Assembly (NCBI RefSeq): GCF_947495675.1
Contig: NZ_CANLZX010000009.1
Coordinates: 62,001-126,000, forward strand
Direction of reading: 5' to 3'
Length of the DNA: 64,000 nt
Origin: an uncultured Algibacter sp.
Lineage (GTDB): Bacteria; Bacteroidota; Bacteroidia; Flavobacteriales; Flavobacteriaceae
Both the position numbers and the translations under genes were made by a program. Below are positions 32,739 to 42,317 of this stretch, in pieces. Positions within the stretch are counted from its first letter, which is position 1. Each line of letters opens with the position of its first letter. The notes below the pieces were generated by a model, which searched no databases, was not told the origin of the DNA, and saw only the letters and a list, made by a program, of their open reading frames with translations.

Positions 32739-34685
32739 CTAGTCTAATAGTGACTTTGCAAACTTCTTAAATCGCCAGTTATGGTGCTTCGTAGCTTGTT
32801 TTAAATTCTCTTTACAAGTATCATTACAAGCTTGTATTAAGGTTAAGTATTGAAACGCATTTTGACGTGCCTCAAAACCAAATTTAGGACTTGTATAGTT
32901 AGTTAACTCTTCAAAATATTGCGTTTTATTATCTGTGTTATAATCATCTGTAATTAACACTAATGCTAACCAAAGCATTCTAACATTTTTATCACCAAAC
33001 CCTTGAATTCCTTTTGTTTTATCTAAATATTTATGACGTTCTTGCGGAAAGTTTTTCCATAAATTAAATAAAGCTGTTTCTATAGTCACATAAGAGGCGT
33101 CATCAAGAAGCGATTCGTATGTTGTTTTTAATTCTGACGGGATTTTAGAAACGTTTCTAGCAATAGCTTGTCGCACTTTTAAACTATTTTTAAAATCTTC
33201 CTTTTTTAAATGATTAGGAATTTGAGAAACCACTTTAATTTTTGCTTCATCTGATACTCCCGATCCTAAATAATCACTACATTTTGAGGTATAAACTTCG
33301 CAATCAACCATTAAATACTCTTGAATAAATGTTGATTTTTTCAAACTCACTAAAGCATCATCATAATTAAAAACCTTATTATTAAGCCATAATTCTACAA
33401 ATTCACTCAAATCTAACCCACTCGCCTTTTCAATTTCAGCAATAAAATTTTGAGTTTCAACATTTTTAAATTCATACTTTATTAAATAAGATTTTACTGC
33501 CTTTTTAAAAGCCTTATCCCCTACTAGTTCTCGAAGTAAATGTAAAACCCATGCACCTTTTTTATAAAATGTTGTACTACTAGATTTAGGGTTTAGTAAC
33601 GATGTACCTCCGCCAGCCATATCTTGTTCTAATAACTCTTGAGCATATTCATATAATCTCCAATAGTAATAATCGTCTCCAAATATATCACGTTCGGCTA
33701 AAAGCGCATAGTAAGTTGCAAAACCTTCTTGCAACCAATGGTGCGTCCCCGAAGTTTCGGTTACTAAATCACCAAACCATTGGTGTGCTAATTCATGTGC
33801 ATTTACATTTACATAGTTTTTATCTGCAAACGCAACAGAATCTATCACAAAACTATCGGCAAAAATAGTTGTACTTGTATTTTCCATACCTGCGTATAAA
33901 AAGTCTTTAACAGGTACTTGTTTGTAGTTTTGCCAAGGATATGACACTCCAATTTCTTCTTCAAGAAAATCGAACATCTGCTTTGAATAACGATACGTTG
34001 GTTCAACTTTTAGTGAATCTTCAGGATAATAATACATTTCTAAAGAAATTCCACTTTTTGAATATTCTACCTTTTTATCATACTTACCAATAACCAAAGC
34101 TACCAAATAGCTAGCCATAGGTTTTTGCATATCAAATTCCCATAAATTATAAGTTGGCGTTTCTCTTTTAGAAATCATTTTTCCGTTAGAAATAACTTGA
34201 TAGCCTTTTGGAGCTACACAACTTATATCAAACTCAATTTTATCATTCATATCATCAATAGATGGCAACCAATGGCTTGTGTACTTTCCTTGACCTTGAG
34301 TCCAAATTTGATTACGAGAATCATTATCCCAACCTATAAAATACATGGCTTGCTTAGGTGAAGCAAAAAAGAGAAAACTAAGTTTATAAGATGTTAAAGC
34401 TTTAAATTTATTATAAATAATTAGTTTTTTGCCATCATTTTTATATTCAACAGAAGTTTCATTTAATGCAACATTTAAAAACTTCATATTAACAGCATCC
34501 AAATAAACAGAATCTGTTTTTTTAAGAATATTGAATTTAATTTCATATGAATTAAAAACCGTACTATCTACTTTCATTTGATTGAAAGACAACACACTTT
34601 TTACTTCTTTAAAATCAACATAATCTGTTTGTTGTGCCAACAGAAGATTTGCACAAAAACATAAAAATATAAAGAATCGATTCAT
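32739..34685 (-). CDS. M1-family zinc aminopeptidase, exported
   Basis: A 648-residue exported peptidase (signal MNRFFIFLCFCANLLLAQ). The M1 signatures are complete: substrate-anchoring loop YAGMENTSTTIFA in the GAMEN position, zinc site HELAHQWFGDLV with the third ligand in WLQEGFATYYA, and a catalytic tyrosine region downstream. An N-terminal beta domain and a helical C-terminal part are present, but it is shorter than PepN. It probably trims peptides in the periplasm for nutrition. It follows the PHP-ACT gene by 44 bp on the same strand. Confidence 0.93.
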   Translation of the reverse strand: MNRFFIFLCFCANLLLAQQTDYVDFKEVKSVLSFNQMKVDSTVFNSYEIKFNILKKTDSVYLDAVNMKFLNVALNETSVEYKNDGKKLIIYNKFKALTSYKLSFLFFASPKQAMYFIGWDNDSRNQIWTQGQGKYTSHWLPSIDDMNDKIEFDISCVAPKGYQVISNGKMISKRETPTYNLWEFDMQKPMASYLVALVIGKYDKKVEYSKSGISLEMYYYPEDSLKVEPTYRYSKQMFDFLEEEIGVSYPWQNYKQVPVKDFLYAGMENTSTTIFADSFVIDSVAFADKNYVNVNAHELAHQWFGDLVTETSGTHHWLQEGFATYYALLAERDIFGDDYYYWRLYEYAQELLEQDMAGGGTSLLNPKSSSTTFYKKGAWVLHLLRELVGDKAFKKAVKSYLIKYEFKNVETQNFIAEIEKASGLDLSEFVELWLNNKVFNYDDALVSLKKSTFIQEYLMVDCEVYTSKCSDYLGSGVSDEAKIKVVSQIPNHLKKEDFKNSLKVRQAIARNVSKIPSELKTTYESLLDDASYVTIETALFNLWKNFPQERHKYLDKTKGIQGFGDKNVRMLWLALVLITDDYNTDNKTQYFEELTNYTSPKFGFEARQNAFQYLTLIQACNDTCKENLKQATKHHNWRFKKFAKSLLD

Positions 34686-34729
34686 GATTTTAAATATAAC
34701 AAAGATTACTCCAAATGAGATAATATTTG

Positions 34730-36421
34730 TTAAAAACTATGAAACTCAATTAAATTAGCTTCGTAATACTGATCTCCTAATTTTGATAATAAATTTCTAA
34801 TTATATTACTATCACCATCAATTGCTAGTGCCGAATACCCTACATCATTCAATTTACCTAAGCGCAAATCTTTAATATTTATATTTCTTGATGCTAAAGC
34901 AGATAATAATATTAACAACACCCCAGGAGCATTATGATGTTTTGTTAAAATAACCTTATCGCTTAATGCTAAGTTTAATTTTACACCATCCATTTCAAGC
35001 AAATACACACCTTCACTATAATAGTTTGGCATTGCTGCATTTTCTTGGTACACTAACTCTTTAAAAAGTCCTGTATCAGTTCCTTTAGTGAAGTCTATAG
35101 CACTTTGAACTTTTCCATTTTTATTATCAATAGATAAGAAAGCTACAGCAGTTCCATCTTTATTAGATTTTAATCGTGCAGTTTCCACATTAATTCCTTC
35201 TGAAGCTAGCGTATTAAATAACGAAGAAATAACCCCAGGTTTATCTAAGTGATTAGAAAATAATCCATTAACAATTTTTTGTGTGTTTTTAGGAATTTCG
35301 TTAGTAACCGTTATTGATTTACCCCATTTACGGATTCTAATAGCGTTATAATCACCCATTCCGGTAGCACTTCTATATAAATCCACAAATTCAGAAAAAG
35401 AACCACCAAATGAGAAATCTGGAATAATTCGCCTTTGATTATCATCTAATCGTTGGTTTAATAACTCTATACCTTTATTTAAAACGGTGTATTTCACTTT
35501 TAATTCGTGGTCATCATATATAGTACGATTCTCTGGAATTAACTTAGAAAAACTCACATAACTTTCGTAACCCGCTTCTTGAATATACTCTAAACTTTCT
35601 TTATAATTTAAACCATAATAACGCACATGATGAGTATCTGTACCCACACATACAGGTATTTGAAGCTCGTTAGCACGTCTTAATATACTTTGAACTGGGT
35701 ATACACCAACACCCTTAAACTTACCAGCCATGTTAACATCTAAAGATAAATTTCTATCGGCAATAAGCTCTAAAAGCGTTCTAAATTTATTAGCTAACGG
35801 ATGTGCACTAGTTTCAAAATTCACTAAAGCATCAGGCATTTCTATATTGAGTTTAGGCAAATCTATATGACCAATAATTTGAATCATATCACCAAAACAT
35901 TCAATCATTTGAGTCATTTCATCAAAATATCCGCCCCAATAAGCCTCTAAACTCCCTCTTAACTTTAACAATTCTAAAGCTTCCTCTTTAGAACCATCAT
36001 AGGGTAACCCTTCGGGCGCAAAGTGCACAGAACCTATTACATAATCTGCATCTTCTGCTTGAAAAATCTTTGATCTACTCCATTGTAAACCAATATCTGG
36101 TCCCATCCACTCTAACTCTACACCGTATTTTATATTTATTTGTCCGTCATATTTCTCACGAAGGTCTGCAATACGTTTTGGGTAATTTAAATAGGATTTA
36201 TTGCCTCGAATAAACTTTACATTTGTATCTCTTTCTGCTGTATAACGAAAATTTGTGAGTCGTGGCGAATGAATTATGAATGTAATACTCGGGTTGCCTG
36301 CCTCTATAGCTTTATCAACTATATCTTCTAATTTATCAATACCATGTTTAACATGATCTTGCTCCGTTCCTGCATGGATACCATGTGTTTCCCAAATAAA
36401 TTCGTTGAGTTTTCTCATCAA
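34730..36421 (-). CDS. PHP-domain phosphoesterase fused to two ACT domains
   Basis: A 563-residue fusion. The first 330 residues are a histidinol-phosphatase-type PHP domain with most metal-site signatures: ETHGIHAG, FIIHSPRLTNF, YGVELEWMG, VIGSVHFAPEGL, IIGHIDLPKLN and VGTDTHHVRYYG. The first motif is H-x-x-H (HGIH) instead of the usual H-x-H. After a linker come two ACT modules, KPGVISSLFNTLASEGINVE (about 400-470) and APGVLLILLSALASRNINIK (about 490-560), which normally bind amino acids. No his genes are near, so a histidinol-phosphatase role is only a guess; ligand-regulated phosphoesterase is the safest call. Confidence 0.85.
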   Translation of the reverse strand: MMRKLNEFIWETHGIHAGTEQDHVKHGIDKLEDIVDKAIEAGNPSITFIIHSPRLTNFRYTAERDTNVKFIRGNKSYLNYPKRIADLREKYDGQINIKYGVELEWMGPDIGLQWSRSKIFQAEDADYVIGSVHFAPEGLPYDGSKEEALELLKLRGSLEAYWGGYFDEMTQMIECFGDMIQIIGHIDLPKLNIEMPDALVNFETSAHPLANKFRTLLELIADRNLSLDVNMAGKFKGVGVYPVQSILRRANELQIPVCVGTDTHHVRYYGLNYKESLEYIQEAGYESYVSFSKLIPENRTIYDDHELKVKYTVLNKGIELLNQRLDDNQRRIIPDFSFGGSFSEFVDLYRSATGMGDYNAIRIRKWGKSITVTNEIPKNTQKIVNGLFSNHLDKPGVISSLFNTLASEGINVETARLKSNKDGTAVAFLSIDNKNGKVQSAIDFTKGTDTGLFKELVYQENAAMPNYYSEGVYLLEMDGVKLNLALSDKVILTKHHNAPGVLLILLSALASRNINIKDLRLGKLNDVGYSALAIDGDSNIIRNLLSKLGDQYYEANLIEFHSF

Positions 36422-36611
36422 TCCCTATACCTTTAATTAACTTTTAAGAATATCAAATTTAACCATTGAAATATAATTATTGACTATATTTTAATTTTTT
36501 AAACAATTTTTAAAAAGTAAACTCATATACCTATAAAAATCTGCTAAAATCAACTTGATATTAAGAATTTAATAAGTCTTTTTTTTAATTGAAATTCTTA
36601 ATTTCGCTTCT

Positions 36612-38714
36612 ATGTCTGTAAACCTACAAACTCCAATAGATTATTTAAAAGGCGTTGGTCCAAATCGTGCCGATTTGCTACGTAAGGAGTTGGGTATACA
36701 CACCTATCAAGACTTAATCAACTTATTTCCAAACAGATATATTGACAGAACACAGTATTACAAAATAAATCAATTACAACGTAACAACGCCGATGTACAA
36801 GTTATTGGTAAGATAACTGGGTTTAAAGAGGTAGCTCAAAAACGTGGAAAAAGGCTAGTAGGTACGTTTCAAGATGAAACTGGCACCATGGAATTAGTTT
36901 GGTTTAGGGGTCAAAAATGGATTAAAGAGAGCTTAAAACTAAATAAAACCTATGTTGCGTTTGGGAAAACAAATTGGTTTAGTGGTAAATTTAATATGGC
37001 TCATCCAGAATTGGAATTACAGGAAGAGCATGATAAAAATTTACGTTCTGCCATGCAACCTGTTTACCCTTCAACAGAAAAATTAAACAATAAGGGCATT
37101 ACAAATCGTGTGATTAACAAAATCATGCAACAATTATTTATTGAAACTAACGGGAAATTCAACGAAACGTTATCAGATAATTTACGTTCAGAATTAAAAT
37201 TAATCAATAAACAATCGGCACTTTTTAATGTGCATTTTCCCAAGAATCAAGAGCTACTTTCAAGAGCTCAATTTCGATTAAAATTTGAAGAGCTATTTTA
37301 TATTCAACTACAATTAATCATTAAAAATTTAATTCATAAATCGAAAATTAAAGGTTTCCCTTTTGATCAAGTTGGCACATTTTTCAACACCTTTTTTAAA
37401 GACCATTTACCATTCCAATTAACCAATGCACAAAAACGCGTTTTAAAAGAAATTAGAGCCGATTTAGGTAGTAATGCACAAATGAATAGACTTTTGCAAG
37501 GCGATGTTGGTTCTGGAAAGACAATTGTAGCGTTCATGTCAATACTCATCGCGCTTGACAATGGTTTTCAAGCCTGCTTAATGGCCCCTACTGAAATTTT
37601 GTCAGTTCAACACTATAATGGTTTACTTGAATGGTGTAATAAACTGAATATCAATATAAAATTACTAACTGGTTCAACTAAAACTTCAGAAAGAAAAAAA
37701 ATTCATGAATCTTTAGAAAATGGCGAATTACACATCTTAATTGGCACACACGCCCTTCTAGAAGACAAAGTAAAATTCAAAAATTTGGGGCTCGCCATAA
37801 TAGATGAACAGCATCGATTTGGTGTAAAACAACGTTCTAAATTATGGAAGAAAAACACGCTTCCCCCTAATGTTTTAGTTATGACTGCAACACCAATTCC
37901 TAGAACATTAGCCATGTCTGTTTATGGTGATTTAGACATCTCTGTTATTGATGAATTACCACCTGGTAGAAAGGCTATAAAAACGGTTCATAGATATGAC
38001 AAAAACCGATTAAATGTTTTCAAATTTATTCGTGATGAAATTGATAAAGGACGACAAATTTATATCGTTTACCCTTTAATTCAAGAAAATGAAAAAATGG
38101 ATTATAAAGATTTGATGGATGGTTATGAAAGTATCTCTAGAGATTTTCCGATGCCAAAATATCAAACCTCTATAGTGCACGGAAAAATGAAACCCGCAGA
38201 CAAAGATTATGAGATGCAACGCTTTATTAAAGGTGAAACTCAAATTATGGTGGCTACAACTGTTATAGAAGTTGGAGTAAATGTCCCTAATGCTTCTGTA
38301 ATGATTATTGAAAGCGCAGAACGTTTTGGCTTATCGCAATTACACCAATTACGCGGCCGCGTTGGCCGTGGTGCAGAACAGAGTTATTGTATTTTAATGA
38401 CGAGTCATAAATTAAGTACTAATAGTAAAACCCGCTTAGAAACTATGGTAAGAACCAATGATGGTTTTGAAATAGCCGAAGTAGATTTGCGATTGCGAGG
38501 CCCCGGAGATATTATGGGAACCCAGCAAAGTGGTGTTTTAAACTTAAAAATAGCAGATATTATTAAGGATAACGATATTTTGCAATTAGCTAGACATCAT
38601 GCAAAATCTGTTTTAAAAATAGATCCTTCACTTGCGCTTCCAGAAAATCAAGTATTTTTAAAAACGTACAAACAGCTTAGCAAGTTTAAAAACATTTGGA
38701 ATTATATAAGTTAA
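36612..38714 (+). CDS. recG: ATP-dependent DNA helicase RecG
   Basis: A 700-residue replication-fork-reversal helicase. The N-terminal wedge domain (PIDYLKGVGPNRADLLRKEL, OB fold with GKITGFKEVAQKRGKRLVGT) precedes the SF2 motor: Walker A LLQGDVGSGKTIVAF, Ia ACLMAPTEILSVQH, II AIIDEQHRFGVKQR, III VMTATPIPRTLAMSVYGD, and VI HQLRGRVGRGAEQSYC. The C-terminal TRG hook region with LRLRGPGDIMGTQQSG is present. Divergent from the PHP-ACT gene across 190 AT-rich bases in which I see no exact promoter (TAATTTCG ten bases before the ATG is close). Confidence 0.96.
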   Translation: MSVNLQTPIDYLKGVGPNRADLLRKELGIHTYQDLINLFPNRYIDRTQYYKINQLQRNNADVQVIGKITGFKEVAQKRGKRLVGTFQDETGTMELVWFRGQKWIKESLKLNKTYVAFGKTNWFSGKFNMAHPELELQEEHDKNLRSAMQPVYPSTEKLNNKGITNRVINKIMQQLFIETNGKFNETLSDNLRSELKLINKQSALFNVHFPKNQELLSRAQFRLKFEELFYIQLQLIIKNLIHKSKIKGFPFDQVGTFFNTFFKDHLPFQLTNAQKRVLKEIRADLGSNAQMNRLLQGDVGSGKTIVAFMSILIALDNGFQACLMAPTEILSVQHYNGLLEWCNKLNINIKLLTGSTKTSERKKIHESLENGELHILIGTHALLEDKVKFKNLGLAIIDEQHRFGVKQRSKLWKKNTLPPNVLVMTATPIPRTLAMSVYGDLDISVIDELPPGRKAIKTVHRYDKNRLNVFKFIRDEIDKGRQIYIVYPLIQENEKMDYKDLMDGYESISRDFPMPKYQTSIVHGKMKPADKDYEMQRFIKGETQIMVATTVIEVGVNVPNASVMIIESAERFGLSQLHQLRGRVGRGAEQSYCILMTSHKLSTNSKTRLETMVRTNDGFEIAEVDLRLRGPGDIMGTQQSGVLNLKIADIIKDNDILQLARHHAKSVLKIDPSLALPENQVFLKTYKQLSKFKNIWNYIS

Positions 38715-38832
38715 ACCTATTAACCATTGGCATACTTAATATCAAAGCAACACAAAATTAATATAAAAAATACTTCAATTTTTATATTCTAGAATTACTA
38801 ACTCTTTTTATTTACTTTAGTATTGTAAAATA

Positions 38833-38851
38833 ATAGTTATTCTATAACTAT
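38833..38851. repeat. 8-bp palindrome upstream of the DUF5060 gene
   Basis: ATAGTTAT and ATAACTAT are perfect inverted arms with a three-base loop, 18 bp before the ATG at 38870 and directly after a -7-like TAGTATTG. This is where an operator for a polysaccharide-responsive regulator could sit. Confidence 0.4.
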
Positions 38852-38869
38852 AGAAAAGGCATTTATTAA

Positions 38870-40627
38870 ATGAAAATCATATACTTAAAAAGTTTGCTTT
38901 GGATACTGGCAACATGTATGCATTACAGCATGTATTCGCAAAAAGTAACTGGTGAATTAAAGCAATATCATAAAACAACTTTAACTTTTAATGGTCCAAA
39001 ACTAAGTGAAGCACCAAAAACCTATTTAAAATATAGGTTAAATGTAACCTTTACAAGTCCAGACAACCAGGATTATATCGTACCCGGATATTTTGCAGCA
39101 GACGGTAATGCAGCAGAAACATCAGCAACCTACGGTAATAAATGGCGTGTTCATTTTACACCGAATCAAGCTGGAAAATGGACTTACAAAGTCTCTTTTA
39201 GAAAAGGAAAAAACATAGCGGTTAGCACAAATCCAAATCAAGGTCGTGCAACCTCTATAGATGGCAGTTCTGGAACGATTATGATTACTAAAACCGATAA
39301 AACAGGTAATGATTTTAGAGCAAAAGGAAAATTACAATACGCTAATAAAGATTTTGCTCAATTTGATAATGGTTCTTATTATTTTGAAGTTGGAGCAGAC
39401 AGTCCTGAAACTTTTTTAGAATATGAAGATTTTGATGCTACCAATGCTCGTCATGATTATTTAGAAGTGGCTGCAAACTACCTAAATGGAGACCCTAGCT
39501 GGCAAAATAATAAAGGAAAAGCAATTATCGGTGCTGTAAATTACCTTGCAAATCAAGGTATGAATGTACATTATTTTTTAACTATGAATATAACAGGCGA
39601 TGGCAAAAATGCATATCCCTTCCCAAACAAAGTCGATTATACCACTTATGATGTTTCTAAATTAGACCAATGGCAAATTGTTTTTGATCACATGTACAAA
39701 AAAGGCATAGTTGCCGAATTGGTATTAAGCGAAACCGAGAATAGCAATTGGTTTGAAGATCAGGAACAAGTATCCAGAACGAGCTTCTCAAACAGCAGAA
39801 AATTATACTACAGAGAAATGGTAGCTAGATTTGGTTACTTAAATATCATATATAATATTGGCGAAGAAGCAAACTGGAATAGTGGCGGCGATCAATTTAC
39901 AGCATCACAAGTTCAAGAAGCAGCAAAATATATTGATATTTTAAGTCCTTATAACGATTTAATAAGCATACACAACGGGCCATCAAAAGATTTCACCCTT
40001 TACCCCGCTCTAACTGCTATACCAGAAACATCTGCATTAACAACAATTTCCTTACAAGCCAATTACCAAACATTTTCTCATGGTCATGATGAAATAAAAA
40101 CAGTAAAAAACCTAGCAACAACCAATAAAAAAGAATGGATAGTTCGATATTCTGAGCCTTACAGTAATAAATTACCAGACCTCGAAACATGGACTAACAA
40201 TTCGCTTTGGGCCTGTATTACAGCAGGAGCAGCAGGTATTCATTACTACTCACATAATGGAGATATAACTGTAGACAACTATACCCTACACACAGCTTTC
40301 TACCAAAGAATGAAATACGCTAAAGATTTTTTTGAAAACAATAATATTCCGTTTTGGAATTTAACCAATAACGATTCAAACATAAGCAATGGCTATTTAT
40401 TAACCGATAATAAAGACTATTACATAGCATTCCTTCCCAACGGAGGTACAACAAACATAGACGTTTCTGGCACAGGCACGTATCAAATAAAGTGGTTTAA
40501 CCCAAGAAGCGGTGGTAAATTGCAAAACGGCTCTATATCAAAAATATCGGCTGGCAAAAAAATTGCTATTGGCAACGCACCAAATACCGCAAACTCAAGC
40601 TGGGTGGTATTATTACAAAAACAATAA
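38870..40627 (+). CDS. Exported DUF5060-type glycan-active protein (putative glycoside hydrolase or lyase)
   Basis: A 585-residue exported protein (signal ending MHYSMYSQ). The N-terminal 100 residues match the DUF5060 beta domain (WRVHFTPNQAGKWTYKVSFR); the middle (about 150-480) reads like a TIM-barrel glycan hydrolase with FLEYEDFDATNARHDYLEVA, GIVAELVLSETENSNWFEDQ and YNIGEEANWNSGG, the last holding a plausible acid pair; the end (about 500-585) is a beta sandwich of the putative collagen-binding type (GTGTYQIKWFNPRSGG). Proteins of this layout occur in polysaccharide utilisation loci. Substrate not known. It is a single gene, not inside a SusCD locus. Confidence 0.82.
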   Translation: MKIIYLKSLLWILATCMHYSMYSQKVTGELKQYHKTTLTFNGPKLSEAPKTYLKYRLNVTFTSPDNQDYIVPGYFAADGNAAETSATYGNKWRVHFTPNQAGKWTYKVSFRKGKNIAVSTNPNQGRATSIDGSSGTIMITKTDKTGNDFRAKGKLQYANKDFAQFDNGSYYFEVGADSPETFLEYEDFDATNARHDYLEVAANYLNGDPSWQNNKGKAIIGAVNYLANQGMNVHYFLTMNITGDGKNAYPFPNKVDYTTYDVSKLDQWQIVFDHMYKKGIVAELVLSETENSNWFEDQEQVSRTSFSNSRKLYYREMVARFGYLNIIYNIGEEANWNSGGDQFTASQVQEAAKYIDILSPYNDLISIHNGPSKDFTLYPALTAIPETSALTTISLQANYQTFSHGHDEIKTVKNLATTNKKEWIVRYSEPYSNKLPDLETWTNNSLWACITAGAAGIHYYSHNGDITVDNYTLHTAFYQRMKYAKDFFENNNIPFWNLTNNDSNISNGYLLTDNKDYYIAFLPNGGTTNIDVSGTGTYQIKWFNPRSGGKLQNGSISKISAGKKIAIGNAPNTANSSWVVLLQKQ

Positions 40628-40656
40628 TATAATTATTTAAACTCATTTCAATAATT

Positions 40657-40750
40657 TGGGCGTTACCCATAAGGGGTCGGGCTATCCGTTCCAAGTCCTC
40701 GCACTTCCTTCGTCAGGCTGTGGGCTATACACTCCTATCCCTAACGCGTC
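40657..40750 (+). repeat. G+C-rich intergenic repeat R1, copy c
   Basis: It starts GGGCGTTACCCATAAGGGG, continues TCGGGCTATCCGTTCCAAG, TCCTCGCACTTCC, CAGGCTGTGGGCTAT, and ends ATCCCTAACGCG. It agrees block by block with the inverted copy b at 20792-20884. It lies in the gap between the DUF5060 gene and miaE; nothing else is recognisable between 40751 and 40850. Confidence 0.8.
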
Positions 40751-40850
40751 TTACCCGCCTAAATCAAACCTTGTCCAGAAGTTTATATAATCTAATAAGA
40801 TCTTTTCAAGATTGTTTAGCATTTAACTACTTTTACAAAAAACAAAACAT

Positions 40851-41432
40851 ATGCTTGGTTTAAAATTAGCAACAGATCCACGTTGGGTAAATATTGTAGA
40901 ATCGAATATAGAAGAAATACTAACCGACCATGCCTGGTGCGAGCAAAAAGCTGCCACCAATGCCATAACTATAATTACACATAATTCTGAGCATGAAAAA
41001 TTAGTTACAGATTTACTAGAATTAGCCAAAGAAGAATTAGAACACTTTCAAATGGTGCACAATATTATAAAAGAGCGTGGTTACAAACTAGGTAGAGAGC
41101 GTAAAGACAGTTATGTTAACGAACTCTATAAGTTTATGAACAAAGGCGGTAGCAGACAGCAAAGCATGGTAGATAGATTATTATTTTCAGCCATGATTGA
41201 AGCCAGAAGCTGTGAACGTTTTAAGCTTCTTTCTAAAAAAATAAAAGATCCTGAACTATCTAAATTCTATCATGAGTTAATGATTAGTGAAGCTGGGCAT
41301 TACACAACATTCATTGGGTTTGCTAGACAATATGGCGAAGGCATAGATGTAGATAAACGCTGGCAAGAACTTATTGATTTTGAAGCTGAAGTCATTCAGA
41401 ATTACGGAAAATCTGAAACTATTCATGGTTAA
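40851..41432 (+). CDS. miaE: tRNA-(ms2io6A37) hydroxylase MiaE
   Basis: A 193-residue ferritin-like di-iron monooxygenase that hydroxylates the isopentenyl group on A37 of tRNA. The two carboxylate-bridged metal motifs are in LAKEELEHFQMVH (E-E-x-x-H) and ISEAGHYTTFIG (E-x-G-H), with EARSCERFKLL supplying the third glutamate. The opening LATDPRWVNIVESNIEEILT is also typical. Length fits. It is a single-gene unit, followed 46 bp later by a small secreted protein on the same strand. Confidence 0.93.
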   Translation: MLGLKLATDPRWVNIVESNIEEILTDHAWCEQKAATNAITIITHNSEHEKLVTDLLELAKEELEHFQMVHNIIKERGYKLGRERKDSYVNELYKFMNKGGSRQQSMVDRLLFSAMIEARSCERFKLLSKKIKDPELSKFYHELMISEAGHYTTFIGFARQYGEGIDVDKRWQELIDFEAEVIQNYGKSETIHG

Positions 41433-41478
41433 GACGCAACTATTTAAATACTATTGTATCTAGAAACAAAGTTTACTT

Positions 41479-42075
41479 ATGAAAATCATATCTACGTTTG
41501 TTTTAATTACTGTATCGTTGTGTGCTGGACTTTGTTGTCCTCCTGAAGAAGATTATAATTACGAATCCATTCAAATTCAAAACGACCATTTAATTAACAT
41601 TGAGAACGACCAAAACACCTTTCAGCTAAACGACACTATTTACATAAATACAGTAATTAATAATATTCAAAAAACAATTGATGGCATTGATATAAACTTA
41701 ACCGATTACCTAATAACTGAAGAAGCCCCATCTTTATTTTATAATATGACTCTTTATAAAGAAACAAACTTTGGTACACCTGTAAAAATTACAGTAACAA
41801 ACGACAACTTAATAGTTATTAATGGCTCAGTTGAAAATACTTATGATTCCCTTATTGAAGTTAAAAACAATTACAATGATAATGATATTGACTTTAAAAG
41901 TAAATTTGGGATTAAGCTACTAGAAAAAGGATCTTACTACTTAGCATCACCAAATACAGATTATATAAATCAGATTGAAATCTATGGCAATACCATAGAT
42001 AATTACCAGTTACTAATTACATCTAAAATTAGAAATTCCGACGAAAATAGTATTTACAGGTTTACAGTAGAATAA
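41479..42075 (+). CDS. Exported protein of unknown function
   Basis: A 198-residue protein with an N-terminal export signal (MKIISTFVLITVSLCAGLCC). The Cys pair after AGL resembles a lipobox, but the -3 to -1 residues do not fit well, so lipidation is uncertain. The mature part is acidic and Asn-rich with beta-like stretches (DTIYINTVINNIQ, GIKLLEKGSYYLAS). I recognise no family. A hairpin ends the unit at 42088-42109. Possibly co-transcribed with miaE (46-bp gap) but functionally unrelated. Confidence 0.7.
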   Translation: MKIISTFVLITVSLCAGLCCPPEEDYNYESIQIQNDHLINIENDQNTFQLNDTIYINTVINNIQKTIDGIDINLTDYLITEEAPSLFYNMTLYKETNFGTPVKITVTNDNLIVINGSVENTYDSLIEVKNNYNDNDIDFKSKFGIKLLEKGSYYLASPNTDYINQIEIYGNTIDNYQLLITSKIRNSDENSIYRFTVE

Positions 42076-42087
42076 TAAAAGTAAAAA

Positions 42088-42109
42088 CTCAATCAATATT
42101 TTGATTGAG
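42088..42109 (+). terminator. Hairpin at the end of the miaE pair
   Basis: CTCAATCAA pairs with TTGATTGAG over nine bp around a four-base loop, 12 bp after the stop. The following bases (CCTTTAAC) are a weak T tract. Confidence 0.7.
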
Positions 42110-42134
42110 CCTTTAACAACTGATTATAGTTTGA

Positions 42135-42161
42135 TTGATGACCTGTTGAGGGAGTCATCAA
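42135..42161 (+). repeat. Second hairpin upstream of mutS2
   Basis: TTGATGAC and GTCATCAA form an 8-bp perfect stem with an 11-base loop, 26 bp beyond the previous hairpin. It may be a backup terminator or a leader structure; nothing else is seen up to the promoter at 42277. Confidence 0.45.
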
Positions 42162-42276
42162 GTTAAATAGAAATGCCTTACACATGTGTTATTGTTTTGT
42201 TAAATAACCATATACTACTGTTAATTAACAATTTAACACTTACTACCTCAATAGTAAAAATCAACCTTTAAATGTT

Positions 42277-42284
42277 TAACTTTG
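42277..42284 (+). promoter_or_regulatory. Putative -7 element of mutS2
   Basis: TAACTTTG matches TAnnTTTG, 34 bases before the mutS2 ATG. The expected -33 position (about 42255) holds no TTG. Confidence 0.45.
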
Positions 42285-42317
42285 CATAGCTTTATTATTT
42301 TGAACGCATAGCAAGGA

